From assembly GCF_015209585.1 (NCBI RefSeq), contig NZ_JADEYR010000016.1, positions 1 through 59,787 of the forward strand: 59,787 nt of DNA, read 5' to 3'. A model generated the notes under the pieces. The model did no database searches. It worked only from the letters and a program-made list of their open reading frames with translations, and was not told where the DNA came from. Source of the DNA: Brachybacterium epidermidis (GTDB lineage: Bacteria; Actinomycetota; Actinomycetes; Actinomycetales; Dermabacteraceae). Shown in pieces: positions 1-7,146 of this stretch (position 1 is its first letter; every line of letters starts with the position of its first letter). Made by a program: the position numbers and the translations under genes.

Positions 1-95
1 ACGTGACCATCACCCTGGCCGGCCAGGACATCACGGCCAAGGCCGAGCTCACCGACGATGCCCGCACCATCCTCAAGGCCCTCAAGATGACTTGA
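1..95 (+). CDS. C-terminal tail of an unidentified protein, possibly a transposase
   Basis: An open frame enters from the left edge and stops with TGA at 93-95, leaving the last 30 residues (ends ALKMT). The tail is helix-rich and unremarkable. Its look (a TLAGQDITAKAELT stretch followed by a short helix) reminds me of the C-termini of IS1634-type transposases, but that is a weak recollection. The position fits, because assemblies often break in insertion sequences and the next gene to the right (122-319) is cut off right here. The product cannot be named from 30 residues. Confidence 0.4.
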   Translation, partial: VTITLAGQDITAKAELTDDARTILKALKMT

Positions 96-121
96 CACAT
101 GGGTCACTAAAGAGGTCCAAC

Positions 122-319
122 TCAGGACCAAGCGTCAGAGAGCCTTCCCAGGAGGGCTCCGATGTCAGAAGGGAGGGGCTCGCCATACGGGTTCGAGTTC
201 CTGATCCCCTGGATTAAGTTGTTGAAGTTTGGGCTGTCGCCCATCCCGTTGAGTAGCCGGAGCGCGAGGTCGGGGAGGGGGAGATTGCGGATGTCCTCGA
301 ACGGGATCGGTGGAGCCAT
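122..319 (-). pseudogene. N-terminal remnant of a TIGR02391-like protein
   Basis: A leftward 65-residue frame starts MAPPIPFEDIRNLPLPDLAL and ends RLSDAWS. From memory, its opening resembles the N-terminal region of TIGR02391-family proteins, which are found near restriction and defence genes and normally run to a few hundred residues. The family's C-terminal domain is missing: the frame closes about 27 bp from the end of the gene tail at 1-95. The start looks genuine, because TACAGT lies 7 bases upstream of the ATG, as for other leaderless genes here. I infer a gene cut by a mobile-element insertion or deletion. Alternatively it is a short independent protein. The family call is from residue pattern only. 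Confidence 0.45.
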
Positions 320-326
320 GGACCTC

Positions 327-332
327 ACTGTA
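327..332 (-). promoter_or_regulatory. Putative -10 element of the gene remnant at 122-319
   Basis: TACAGT on the minus strand, 7 bases before the ATG at 319, with no Shine-Dalgarno sequence. This is the spacing expected for a leaderless mRNA. No clear -35 element is visible. Confidence 0.4.
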
Positions 333-407
333 GGCCGCTCCTCGGACACCTGTGTGTCTACTCTCGATAGCACCCAGTCACACAAACCCACACCAGGAGG
401 GACCGTC

Positions 408-596
408 ATGACCAAGCACAACCCCAAGGACTCCCTCCAGGCCGATCTGGAGGCGCTCGCTGAAGTCTTCGAGGCCGAGGATCGAGAAGACCGCCGCAAG
501 GACTCCCAGCGCCGCCGTGACGGCCTTCCCGAGCCCGAGCGGGACATCCGGGCCTTCGACGGCTTCGCGGACGGTGGAGCGGCTCCTCGCGGCTGA
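408..596 (+). CDS. Small charged hypothetical protein (62 aa)
   Basis: The ATG at 408 follows a strong AGGAGGG Shine-Dalgarno sequence (395-401), which selects this start over longer upstream options. The protein is short, hydrophilic and highly charged: acidic and helical in the first half, then basic (an RRKDSQRRRDG stretch), then a loose Gly/Ala tail. There is no signal peptide or membrane segment. It lies 90 bp upstream of the TIR-domain gene on the same strand, so the two may be co-transcribed and it could be a partner of the TIR protein. That is inference from position. I recognise no family. Confidence 0.5.
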   Translation: MTKHNPKDSLQADLEALAEVFEAEDREDRRKDSQRRRDGLPEPERDIRAFDGFADGGAAPRG

Positions 597-686
597 GGTG
601 CATATCGTCCTCTGTCGACTCATCCCTTCAGTTCTGTCAGTGCTCCTTGTCATGCTGGACTCCACCGATCAGTTAGGAGTCCAAAG

Positions 687-1439
687 GTGCCAACACCACG
701 AATGCCGTCGCAGTCCCAGATCGTGTCCCAGATGCGCGCGGCTCAGCGCAAGGTCGAGCAGCAGATCAAGAGCGAGGTCCGAAAGGCCGAGCAGCAGTTC
801 GAGCGCGACCTGAAGGCTGCGCAGCGCAAGGCTGAGAGCGACGCCAAAGTTCAGCAACGTCGGAACGAGCAGGCCGCTCAGCGCGAGATCGACAAGTGGG
901 TGCGGGACACGAACCGGAAGTTGCAGTCGGCCAGTCGTCCCACAGTCACGTACCGTGCCACGGAGGAGCGCACCTTGGCTTCGGTGGCCACCGAAGCCGA
1001 GCGCCAGGCGGCAGCGCATCCCGAGCGTCGCGACGTGTTCCTGTGCCATGCCTGGGGCGACCGGCAGGGAGCGGCGCAAGAACTCCACGACCTCTTGGAG
1101 GGGTTCGGGGTGAAGGTGTGGTTCTCGGAGAAGGACGTTGCCCTGGGTACTTCCTTGGTGCGAGAGATCGACAAGGGTCTGCGCATGTCACACATCGGCA
1201 TCGTGCTGGCCACCCCGAACCTTGTGAAGAGCCTCGCCGCCGAGGGCATCGCGGACAAGGAGTTGTCGGCGCTGCTCGCCACAGACCGGGTGATTCCGGT
1301 CGTCCACGGCATCACCTACGAGGAACTCCGTGAGGAGAGCCCGCTGCTGGCGTCCCGGTCTGGACTGAGCACCGGGGAGGACACGCTGGAGCAGGTGGCG
1401 GTGAAGATCGCCAACGCGGTGCGCCCTGAGGCGAACTGA
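687..1439 (+). CDS. TIR-domain protein with N-terminal coiled coil
   Basis: 250 aa from GTG 687, preceded by AGGAGT at 675-680; an in-frame ATG at 702 is the alternative. Residues about 10-110 are charged, Gln/Lys/Glu/Arg-rich and predicted coiled coil. Residues about 115-245 form a TIR domain: DVFLCHAWGDR (116-126) is the first strand and box 1, VWFSEKDVALG (144-154) the second strand and loop, and IGIVLATP (170-177) a later strand. E193 in ADKELSAL sits where the catalytic glutamate of NAD-cleaving TIR domains is found. Bacterial TIR proteins usually act as NAD+ hydrolases or cyclases in antiphage defence (Thoeris ThsB and others). No ThsA, Argonaute or CBASS partner is visible. The gene ends tail-to-tail, with no spacer, against a HEPN-like gene. 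TIR assignment is firm; a defence role is inferred. Confidence 0.85.
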   Translation: MPTPRMPSQSQIVSQMRAAQRKVEQQIKSEVRKAEQQFERDLKAAQRKAESDAKVQQRRNEQAAQREIDKWVRDTNRKLQSASRPTVTYRATEERTLASVATEAERQAAAHPERRDVFLCHAWGDRQGAAQELHDLLEGFGVKVWFSEKDVALGTSLVREIDKGLRMSHIGIVLATPNLVKSLAAEGIADKELSALLATDRVIPVVHGITYEELREESPLLASRSGLSTGEDTLEQVAVKIANAVRPEAN

Positions 1440-1904
1440 TCAGCCGCTCTCGACCCAGCGCCTGACGGCTTCATCACCATCGGCGTAGAGCACCTCGTTG
1501 CCCTTCCGGCTCGCGTTCTCCATGACCTGCGTCGCTTCGCGGAGCGAGTTCAGGTCGTAGTAGTTGCGGACGTAGCCAAGGTCGTCACTGCGACGACGAT
1601 ACAACCCGTGCAGTACCGGGAGGGCGTGCAGGACATCGTTGCGGACCACCAATGCCTCTTCGGCCAGAGCGATGAAGTCCTCGATCCCCTCCACGGTGGG
1701 AGGCGACGTGCGCAACTTCTCCAGCAACCTGCCCAGAGGGTCCTTGTACAGGTCCCCGGACTCGAAACCTGAGTGCACCCGCAGGAGATCGAAAGCGATG
1801 CCGGACAGCCCGGCAGCCGCGTAGGTAGCCCTCCCGAGTTCAAGAAGCCAGTCGGTGTGCTCAGGATGCCTTGGGCCTCCGGGGTACTCCGCGTCGGTGC
1901 TCAT
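1440..1904 (-). CDS. HEPN-like helical protein (candidate RNase)
   Basis: 154 aa, start ATG at 1904. No family is recognised by overall sequence, but RNDVLH at residues 88-93 matches the HEPN active-site motif R-x4-H with a polar residue after the Arg. It sits in a helix-rich context (IEDFIALAEEALVV before it, ALPVLHGLYRR after), as in HEPN domains. HEPN proteins are metal-independent RNases used in toxin-antitoxin, abortive-infection and CRISPR effector systems. There is no MNT nucleotidyltransferase antitoxin next to it. Its stop codon abuts the stop of the TIR gene, and a 54-residue ORF lies 72 bp upstream on the same strand. The HEPN call rests on one motif and its context, so it could be another all-helical family. 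Confidence 0.55.
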   Translation of the reverse strand: MSTDAEYPGGPRHPEHTDWLLELGRATYAAAGLSGIAFDLLRVHSGFESGDLYKDPLGRLLEKLRTSPPTVEGIEDFIALAEEALVVRNDVLHALPVLHGLYRRRSDDLGYVRNYYDLNSLREATQVMENASRKGNEVLYADGDEAVRRWVESG

Positions 1905-1976
1905 GCGTCCATTCTTGCCGGGCTGTCCACAACCCCACAGGTTCGGTTTGGCCCATCCGGAGTCGCTGAGAGTCCG

Positions 1977-2141
1977 TCAACGACCACTGACCCACGCCTC
2001 CTCCAGCAGCACGCTCGCCACGGCGTACTCGCAGCGGCCCCGGTCGAGGTCGGGGACGAGGTGGGTGAGGCTGTCCGTCGCGCGCTCGGCTGCCTCGAAG
2101 ACGGTGGAGATCAGGGTCTGCTGCTTGGTCGCTCTCGTCAT
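1977..2141 (-). CDS. Small hypothetical protein (54 aa) upstream of the HEPN-like gene
   Basis: Leftward frame from ATG 2141 to TGA 1977, with an amphipathic helical start (TKQQTLISTVFEAAERATD) and an acidic C-terminal helix (ASVLLEEAW). Codon-like composition and the same orientation as the HEPN-like gene 72 bp downstream suggest a real small gene, possibly co-transcribed. The ribosome-binding site is weak. It is reminiscent in size of small antitoxins or DNA-binding partners, but no domain is recognisable. Confidence 0.4.
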   Translation of the reverse strand: MTRATKQQTLISTVFEAAERATDSLTHLVPDLDRGRCEYAVASVLLEEAWVSGR

Positions 2142-2423
2142 GCGCCTGGACTGTAGCCAGGTTCTTTGGCCTTGCGCAGCGATGCTAGGTCATGCACCTT
2201 GCTTCTCTAGTAACGTCCATGCTGGAGTTTAGGTGATGAAGCGCAGGCGGGTTCGGATTGTGCCAACTGCCTGCGAATCCAGTTTCTTGATCATTTCTCG
2301 CAACTACTTGGCACTTGCCCTAGGCGCTGGTGACAGATACGGGTCTACCTGACACACAGCGCCCGCCAGCGCGTGGACGATCTCCTGGCGCGTCGGGCCA
2401 CAGGATGTCCCGAGTGCCGCGGG
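2142..2423. other. Gene-poor spacer in the accessory segment
   Basis: I see no convincing gene, RNA or repeat here. The first half (about 2160-2310) is visibly more A/T-rich than the rest of the window, consistent with foreign or decayed DNA. The right part borders a truncated gene fragment and may contain further degraded sequence. Confidence 0.4.
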
Positions 2424-2708
2424 TCATGCGCCGTCAGGCTCCGCCGGAACCCGCTTGCTGGGATCGACGACGCCATCCCCGTCGACGTTGCACGCATCGC
2501 CGGTCAGCAGAGCCGCCCAGAACGGTGCGATCACATCCCGGTTGGCGGTGTCCAAGGCCAGCTCGAGCATCGCCGGGGCCCACGGGTCCGCTTCCCCGCC
2601 CGCCTTCTCGGCGAGCTCGCTCATGCGGCGGCCCATTCGCAGATCGCGCTTGGTCACTCCCCTAACCGCGACTGTCCTGTGATCGTCGTCATAGCCGAAC
2701 GGTGCCAC
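2424..2708 (-). pseudogene. Fragment of a pterin-4a-carbinolamine dehydratase/glyoxalase-like fusion gene
   Basis: The leftward frame encodes a stretch typical of the join in actinobacterial 4a-hydroxytetrahydrobiopterin dehydratase proteins that carry a C-terminal VOC (glyoxalase-like) domain: DDDHRTVAVR (last dehydratase strand), a KRDLRMGRRMSELAEKAG helix, then LELALDTANRDVIAPFWAAL and VVDPSKRVP, which open the VOC domain. Full-length relatives run to about 200 residues or more. Here most of the dehydratase domain upstream and nearly all of the VOC domain downstream are missing. The frame stays open upstream into unrelated sequence with no good start. I judge it a broken remnant, perhaps marking the boundary where the accessory segment replaced core DNA. 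The family match is from memory of conserved residues. Confidence 0.55.
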
Positions 2709-2760
2709 TGGTCGCCGCGGTTCGGGGGGGATTCCTGCCGGTGTCGATGGGCTCCAGCCC

Positions 2761-3369
2761 TCACACGGGCAGCTCGCTGAGCGACTCGATCCTCCTCATC
2801 CCCGGCGCCCCCAGGGGGATTCCCGGGGTGGTGAGCAGATAGGCGCAGATGCCGGCTGCCTCGGCGGCTTCCACATCGGCGGGCCGGTCCCCCACTGCGA
2901 GGCAGTTCTGCGCGGTCAGGTCGTTGCGCTCCAGCAGGGCCCGGTGCATCGCCGGATCGGGCTTGCGGGGGAAGCCGTCCGGGGCGCACACCATGTCATC
3001 GATCTCCAGGCCCAGGGACTCCACCAGCACCGTCGCGCTGTCGCGGTCGCGGTGGGTGGCCACCAGGTTCACACCGCCGGCCGCGCGCACGGCATCCATG
3101 ACCTCCAGCACGCCGTCCATGAGCGGCGGTGCCTGCCGCTCCCACCGGTCCTTCAGTGCGTTGTAGGCGGAGCGCAGCGTCTCCTCCGGCACGTCGTAGC
3201 GACCGGCCAGCGTGCTCATCGCGCGGGAGCTGGAGACCCTGGTCAGCCGGGCCACCTCCATCAGGGCGTCGTCGTCCACCTCAGCGTGGACCGCGGCCGC
3301 GAGGGCGCGGTCCACGTCCGGATAGGTGTCCACCAGCGTTCCACCCATGTCCCAGATCACCGAGGTCAT
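2761..3369 (-). CDS. HAD-superfamily hydrolase
   Basis: 202 aa from ATG 3369, chosen because the first HAD motif begins right after it. Motif I is D7-M-G-G-T-L, motif II T105 in VATHRD, motif III K136 in RKPDP, and motif IV GDRPADVEAA (160-169); this is the phosphoglycolate-phosphatase-like subfamily with a helical cap (residues about 18-90). Unusually, the second Asp of the DxD nucleophile motif is Gly. That Asp is the general acid/base in HAD phosphatases, so activity on phosphomonoesters may be altered, though DxGGT variants are known in this subfamily. It is divergent from the exporter gene, with 46 bp between them. Substrate unknown. Confidence 0.8.
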   Translation of the reverse strand: MTSVIWDMGGTLVDTYPDVDRALAAAVHAEVDDDALMEVARLTRVSSSRAMSTLAGRYDVPEETLRSAYNALKDRWERQAPPLMDGVLEVMDAVRAAGGVNLVATHRDRDSATVLVESLGLEIDDMVCAPDGFPRKPDPAMHRALLERNDLTAQNCLAVGDRPADVEAAEAAGICAYLLTTPGIPLGAPGMRRIESLSELPV

Positions 3370-3415
3370 GGCACCAGTGTGGCAGGCACCGCCGCCCGCG
3401 GTGTTCACTTGACGG

Positions 3416-4219
3416 GTGCCCCTGCTCGACCAGCTCACCCAGCTCACCGCCCTCACCCTCGTGCTGCTGATCGGTGCCGCGTTCCTCGCCGGCTGGGTGG
3501 ATGCCGTCGTCGGCGGCGGCGGTCTCATCCAGCTGCCCGCCCTGCTGACCGGCCTGCCCGGGGACACCTCCACCGCCACAGTGCTGGGCACCAACAAGCT
3601 GGCCAGCGCCGCCGGTACCGCGGTCTCCGCGGCCACCTACGTACGGCGCGTGATGCCCGTGGCCGCGACCACGATCCCCCTGGTCCTGTGCGCGCTGGCC
3701 GGCAGCGCCGCAGGTGCGGCCCTGGCCTCGCTGATCCCCCGCGCCTGGATGTCCCCCATCGTGCTGGTGGCCCTCATCGGCGTGGGCACCTACACGCTGC
3801 TGCGACCCGCCATGGGGCTCGTCCACGAGCCCCGCCATCGGGGGCGCTCCCACGTGCTGCGGGCCGGTGCGATCGGCAGCGCGGTGGGCTTCTACGACGG
3901 GATCCTGGGGCCCGGCACCGGCAGCTTCTTCATCATCGCGATGGTGGTGGTGCTCGGTTACGGATTCCTCGAGGCCAGCGTGCACGCCAAGCTCGCCAAC
4001 CTCACCACCAACATCGGTGCCCTGCTGGTGTTCGGCCTGCAGGGCCAGGTGTGGTGGATCCTGGGAGCGGTGATGGCGCTGGCCAACATCACCGGCGGCT
4101 ACCTCGGGGCACGCCTCGCGCTGAGGCTCGGATCACGGTTCGTCCGCGTGGTGTTCCTGATCGTGATCGCCGTGCTCGCCGCGCGCCTGGCGGTGGACTC
4201 CCTCGCTCTGCTGCGGTGA
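3416..4219 (+). CDS. TauE/SafE family membrane exporter
   Basis: 267 aa with about eight hydrophobic segments in two repeats, each opening with a Gly-rich loop typical of TauE/SafE permeases: GWVDAVVGGGGLI (about residues 25-37) and GFYDGILGPGTG (about 158-169). The family exports sulfite, sulfoacetate or related small organic anions at the cytoplasmic membrane; the substrate here cannot be told. GTG 3416 is the first start before the first membrane helix. A GC hairpin follows the stop codon directly. The neighbours give no metabolic context. Confidence 0.85.
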   Translation: MPLLDQLTQLTALTLVLLIGAAFLAGWVDAVVGGGGLIQLPALLTGLPGDTSTATVLGTNKLASAAGTAVSAATYVRRVMPVAATTIPLVLCALAGSAAGAALASLIPRAWMSPIVLVALIGVGTYTLLRPAMGLVHEPRHRGRSHVLRAGAIGSAVGFYDGILGPGTGSFFIIAMVVVLGYGFLEASVHAKLANLTTNIGALLVFGLQGQVWWILGAVMALANITGGYLGARLALRLGSRFVRVVFLIVIAVLAARLAVDSLALLR

Positions 4220-4221
4220 CG

Positions 4222-4239
4222 CCCCCGCCGACGCGGGGG
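4222..4239 (+). terminator. Hairpin terminator after the TauE-type gene
   Basis: A 7-bp stem CCCCCGC/GCGGGGG with loop CGAC lies 2 bases after the stop codon. There is no U tract, as is common in GC-rich actinobacteria. Confidence 0.55.
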
Positions 4240-4331
4240 TGATCACCGCCACGGAATAATCCGCCACCGCGACTGGTTGGAACGTAGGTCATCCCCGCGC
4301 CCGCCCGGTGCACGCATCACAGGAGGCCCTG

Positions 4332-5324
4332 ATGGATCCCACGAGCCTGTTCAGCTACGAGCGACACATCGACTCGCGCAGCCTGCAGGGCCGCACCCTG
4401 CTGGTCACCCTCGGTGCCTTCAGCGACGCCGGCAGCGCGCAGGCGGTGATCGACGACCACCTGCTGAACTCCCTGCCCAGCCGCGTGGTGGGCAGGCTCG
4501 ACATGGACCAGGTGTACGACTACGCCGGCCGCCGCCCCGAGGTCACCCTGGAGCTGGACCACTTCGAGGACTACGAGCGCCCCGAGATCCTGCTGCACGA
4601 GGTCACCGACATCGACGGCGAGCAGTTCTTCCTGCTCACCGGCCCCGAGCCCTCCTTCCAGTGGGAGCGAGTGGCCACCGCCCTGCGGATCGTCGTGGAC
4701 CAGCTGGGCATCGAGCGCACCCTGCTGCTGCAGAGCTTCCCGGCACCGGTCCCCCACACCCGCGAGCTGCCGGTGACCCGCTTCGCCGGCAGCCCCGACT
4801 CCATCAGCGTGCGCCGAACCATGCCCGGCACGTTCCGCCTGCGCGCGCCGTTCACCGCCCTGCTCACCATGCGCCTGGCCGACGCCGGTCACGAGGTGGT
4901 GGGCCTGGTGGCGCACGTCCCGCAGTACCTGCACGAGATCGCCTACCCCGACGCCGCGATGGCGCTGCTGCGCGCGGTGGGCGAGGAGGCCGGCCCCACC
5001 GTTCCCTACGGAGCGCTGGAGTCGCAGGCCGAGCCCGTGCGGCAGTCCATCGCCGCCCAGGTGGAGGCCGCCCCGCAGCTGCAGGAGATGGTGGCGAGCC
5101 TGGAGAAGCAGTTCGATCGGGCCATCACCGCCGGTGCCGGCGAGGAAGTCCCCACCGGTGAGGACCTGGCCGCCGAGTTCGAGCAGTACCTGGCCGGGCT
5201 CGACGAGTCCGGTGACGACCGGGACCGCGAGCAGCCGGAGCAGCCCGGCCGGCCCACCGACGCCGACGGCCGGCCCGACGACGAGCCGGGCGAGGACACC
5301 CCCGAGGGCCCGACCCCGGCCTGA
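4332..5324 (+). CDS. PAC2-family protein (proteasome-assembly-chaperone-like)
   Basis: 330 aa. The start ATG 4332 is fixed by AGGAGG at 4321-4326. Residues about 1-230 match the PAC2 fold (Pfam PF09754) widespread in actinobacteria: an early RTLLVTLGAFSDAG strand-loop, FFLLTGPEPSFQWE, and a later VGLVAHVPQYLHE segment near residue 195. The C-terminal 70 residues are acidic, Glu/Asp/Pro-rich and probably disordered. The fold is shared with archaeal and eukaryotic proteasome assembly chaperones and with DUF75 proteins. The bacterial function is not established, and no proteasome genes are in this window. Confidence 0.8.
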   Translation: MDPTSLFSYERHIDSRSLQGRTLLVTLGAFSDAGSAQAVIDDHLLNSLPSRVVGRLDMDQVYDYAGRRPEVTLELDHFEDYERPEILLHEVTDIDGEQFFLLTGPEPSFQWERVATALRIVVDQLGIERTLLLQSFPAPVPHTRELPVTRFAGSPDSISVRRTMPGTFRLRAPFTALLTMRLADAGHEVVGLVAHVPQYLHEIAYPDAAMALLRAVGEEAGPTVPYGALESQAEPVRQSIAAQVEAAPQLQEMVASLEKQFDRAITAGAGEEVPTGEDLAAEFEQYLAGLDESGDDRDREQPEQPGRPTDADGRPDDEPGEDTPEGPTPA

Positions 5325-5347
5325 TCTGGTCAGTGCCGGTCAGGCCG
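5317..5347. terminator. Bidirectional hairpin between convergent genes
   Basis: Perfect 8-bp inverted repeat CGGCCTGA/TCAGGCCG spanning the PAC2 stop codon and ending just before the transglutaminase stop codon, with a 15-base loop. It is placed to stop transcription from both sides. Confidence 0.5.
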
Positions 5348-5348
5348 A

Positions 5349-6164
5349 TCAGCGCAGCTGGACGGTCTGCTCCCAGTTCTCCTCCGGCAGGCCCGGGTTC
5401 GCGACCGCGTTGACGCGGATCCCCGTCAGCTTCAGCCTGCCCGCCAGCGTGGTCATGAAGGCCGTGTCGGCCGCATCCTGACCGGTGGCGATGCGCACCA
5501 TGGAGGCGCGCGGCGCCAGGTGGGTCGCATCGACCACCACCCACTGCTCATCCACCAGCGCCTCCACGGCCAGGTGGAAGTCCATCGGGGACAGGCCCGG
5601 GGCGTAGGCGGACACGCAGCGCGAGGGGATCCCACCGGCCCGCAGCAGCGTCGAGGTCAGGTGCGCGTAGTCCCGGCACACGCCCTGCCGCGCCACGTAG
5701 GTGCTGCGCGCGGAGTCGGTGACGGTGCTGGAGCCGGGCACGTAGTCCAGGTGCTGGTGCACCCAGGCCACCACCGCGTGGACCGCGGCCATCCCGGTGC
5801 GATCCCCCACCACCTCGGCGGCAACCTTGGTGAACTCGTCCACCTCGCAGTAGCGGGAGGGCCGCAGGTGCGAGGCCGCATCGGTGGGCTCCACGGTGGG
5901 CGGCTCCGCCTGCCCCACTCCGGTGGCCCTGTACCGCAGGCGCACCGTGCCCTCCGGCAGGTCCTTCAGCAGGTGCATGCGGTTGCCGAACCGGTCCCGG
6001 GTCTCCTCCACCAGGACGTCCCGGCCACCGATGGTCACCTCGAGCGTCTCCTGCTCGATGGGGGCAGCGGAGACGGCGAACAGCAGCGCCACCTCCGTCC
6101 CGTCGATCACGTCGAAGGTCAGGGCTGCGCTCACGTCTCGTTCCACCCCCTCAGTGTGCGCCAT
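5349..6164 (-). CDS. Transglutaminase-like cysteine protease family protein
   Basis: 271 aa from ATG 6164. Residues about 1-100 resemble the bacterial transglutaminase N-terminal beta domain, and 120-220 the transglutaminase-like core. The catalytic triad is visible: C163 in GVCRDYAHL, H197 in DFHLAVEAL and D212 in VVVDATH. There is no signal peptide or membrane helix, so it is cytoplasmic. Such proteins are mostly uncharacterised; many act as peptidases or amidases rather than crosslinkers. A longer frame extends upstream but lacks typical coding sequence, so the start nearest the N-terminal domain was chosen. The gene converges on the PAC2 gene. Confidence 0.8.
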   Translation of the reverse strand: MAHTEGVERDVSAALTFDVIDGTEVALLFAVSAAPIEQETLEVTIGGRDVLVEETRDRFGNRMHLLKDLPEGTVRLRYRATGVGQAEPPTVEPTDAASHLRPSRYCEVDEFTKVAAEVVGDRTGMAAVHAVVAWVHQHLDYVPGSSTVTDSARSTYVARQGVCRDYAHLTSTLLRAGGIPSRCVSAYAPGLSPMDFHLAVEALVDEQWVVVDATHLAPRASMVRIATGQDAADTAFMTTLAGRLKLTGIRVNAVANPGLPEENWEQTVQLR

Positions 6165-6208
6165 CCCCAGTCCTGTGCGCGCCCCGGCGAGTGGTCGTAC
6201 TGGCAGGT

Positions 6209-6316
6209 ATGCAGATCCGGGCAGGCGAGCAGATCCGTGAGGTGATCGACCTCGCCCAGGCCCGTCCATGGGGTCGGCTCCCGTGGGCGCGGCCGCCCGG
6301 ATGTGACGAGTCCTGA
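6209..6316 (+). CDS. Possible 35-residue ORF or truncated gene start
   Basis: ATG 6209 to TGA 6314-6316 encodes MQIRAGEQIREVI followed by DLAQARPWGRLPW and a short tail. The opening resembles the beginning of a larger enzyme that then stops, which suggests a remnant. TACTGG lies 5 bases before the ATG and could serve as a -10 element. It is divergent from the transglutaminase gene (44 bp). It may equally be chance in a 232-bp intergenic region. Confidence 0.25.
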   Translation: MQIRAGEQIREVIDLAQARPWGRLPWARPPGCDES

Positions 6317-6322
6317 AGGCTT

Positions 6323-6352
6323 TTGCCGGACCCCAGTTCAGAGCCATAGGGT
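6323..6352 (+). promoter_or_regulatory. Possible promoter of the sugar-oxidation operon
   Basis: TTGCCG (6323-6328) and TAGGGT (6347-6352) are separated by 18 bases, about 45 bp before the first start codon of the operon. This fits a sigma-70-type promoter with a short leader. No clear operator palindrome is seen around it. Confidence 0.35.
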
Positions 6353-6396
6353 TGTGTGATCCAGTTGACACCCCCCGGCTTCGAGGAGTCGCCCCC

Positions 6397-7146
6397 GTGG
6401 ACATCTCCGTCCAGCTGTACAGCATCCGCCAGCACTTGACCGATGACCCCACCGCCGCCCTGGCCCGCCTGGCCGAGATCGGCTTCACCCAGGTGGAGCC
6501 CTTCGCTCTCATGGACCATGTCGAGATGCTGCGCGAGCAGCTGCCGATGCACGGCCTGACCGCCCCTTCCACCCATGCCTCCCTGGTGACCAGTGAGGAC
6601 CCGGCACGCGTGTTCGAGGCCGCCGCCTCCCTCGGCGTGCGCACCGTGATCGACCCGTACGTGGACCGTGAGAAGTGGAACCAGGTCCCCGACATCAAGG
6701 CCACCGCTGACCGCCTCAACGAACTGGCCGGCATCGCCGCCGAGCACGGCGTGAACGTCGGCTACCACAACCACGACTTCGAGGCCCGCCCGATCTTCGA
6801 GGGCCGTTGCGGCCTGGAGGTCCTCGCCGACCACCTCGACCCCCGCGTGGTCCTTGAGCTGGACACCTTCTGGTGCGCTGTGGGCGGCACCGACCCGGCC
6901 GAGCTGCTGGGCCGGCTGGGACAGCGCGTCCAGCTGCTGCACCTGAAGGACGGGCCCTTCGAGGGCTCCACCGCCGATCAGCAGCCCCTGGGTCAGGGCG
7001 ACATGGACGTTCCCTCCGTTCTCGCCGCCGCGGACTGGATCCAGACCGGCGTGATCGAGTTCGACGACTACAGCGGTGACGTGCTCGAGGCCATCGCCCG
7101 CTCCTACGCCCAGCTCGGCGAATTCCAGCGAGGTGGCGCCCGATGA
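6397..7146 (+). CDS. Sugar phosphate isomerase/epimerase-like TIM-barrel protein
   Basis: 249 aa. GTG 6397 follows GAGGAG at 6383-6388. It is a xylose-isomerase-like TIM barrel (AP endonuclease family 2 fold): the ISVQLYSIR start is strand 1, GYHNHDFE (about residues 127-134) and VVLELDTFW (about 152-160) carry likely metal ligands (His, Glu, Asp), and VQLLHLKDG (about 179-187) supplies another His. First gene of a four-gene operon; its last codons overlap the next start (ATGA). With two Gfo/Idh/MocA dehydrogenases downstream it probably acts on a keto-sugar, either as epimerase or as beta-eliminase/hydratase. The exact reaction is inferred from neighbours. Confidence 0.8.
   Translation: MDISVQLYSIRQHLTDDPTAALARLAEIGFTQVEPFALMDHVEMLREQLPMHGLTAPSTHASLVTSEDPARVFEAAASLGVRTVIDPYVDREKWNQVPDIKATADRLNELAGIAAEHGVNVGYHNHDFEARPIFEGRCGLEVLADHLDPRVVLELDTFWCAVGGTDPAELLGRLGQRVQLLHLKDGPFEGSTADQQPLGQGDMDVPSVLAAADWIQTGVIEFDDYSGDVLEAIARSYAQLGEFQRGGAR

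Noticed and set aside
687..1439. Calling the TIR gene a Thoeris ThsB
   Set aside because: No ThsA (SIR2/SLOG or membrane effector) gene is adjacent, and the N-terminal coiled coil is not typical of ThsB.
4308..4331. Upstream GTG start for the PAC2 protein
   Set aside because: The AGGAGG site at 4321-4326 lies inside that extension and is properly spaced for ATG 4332.
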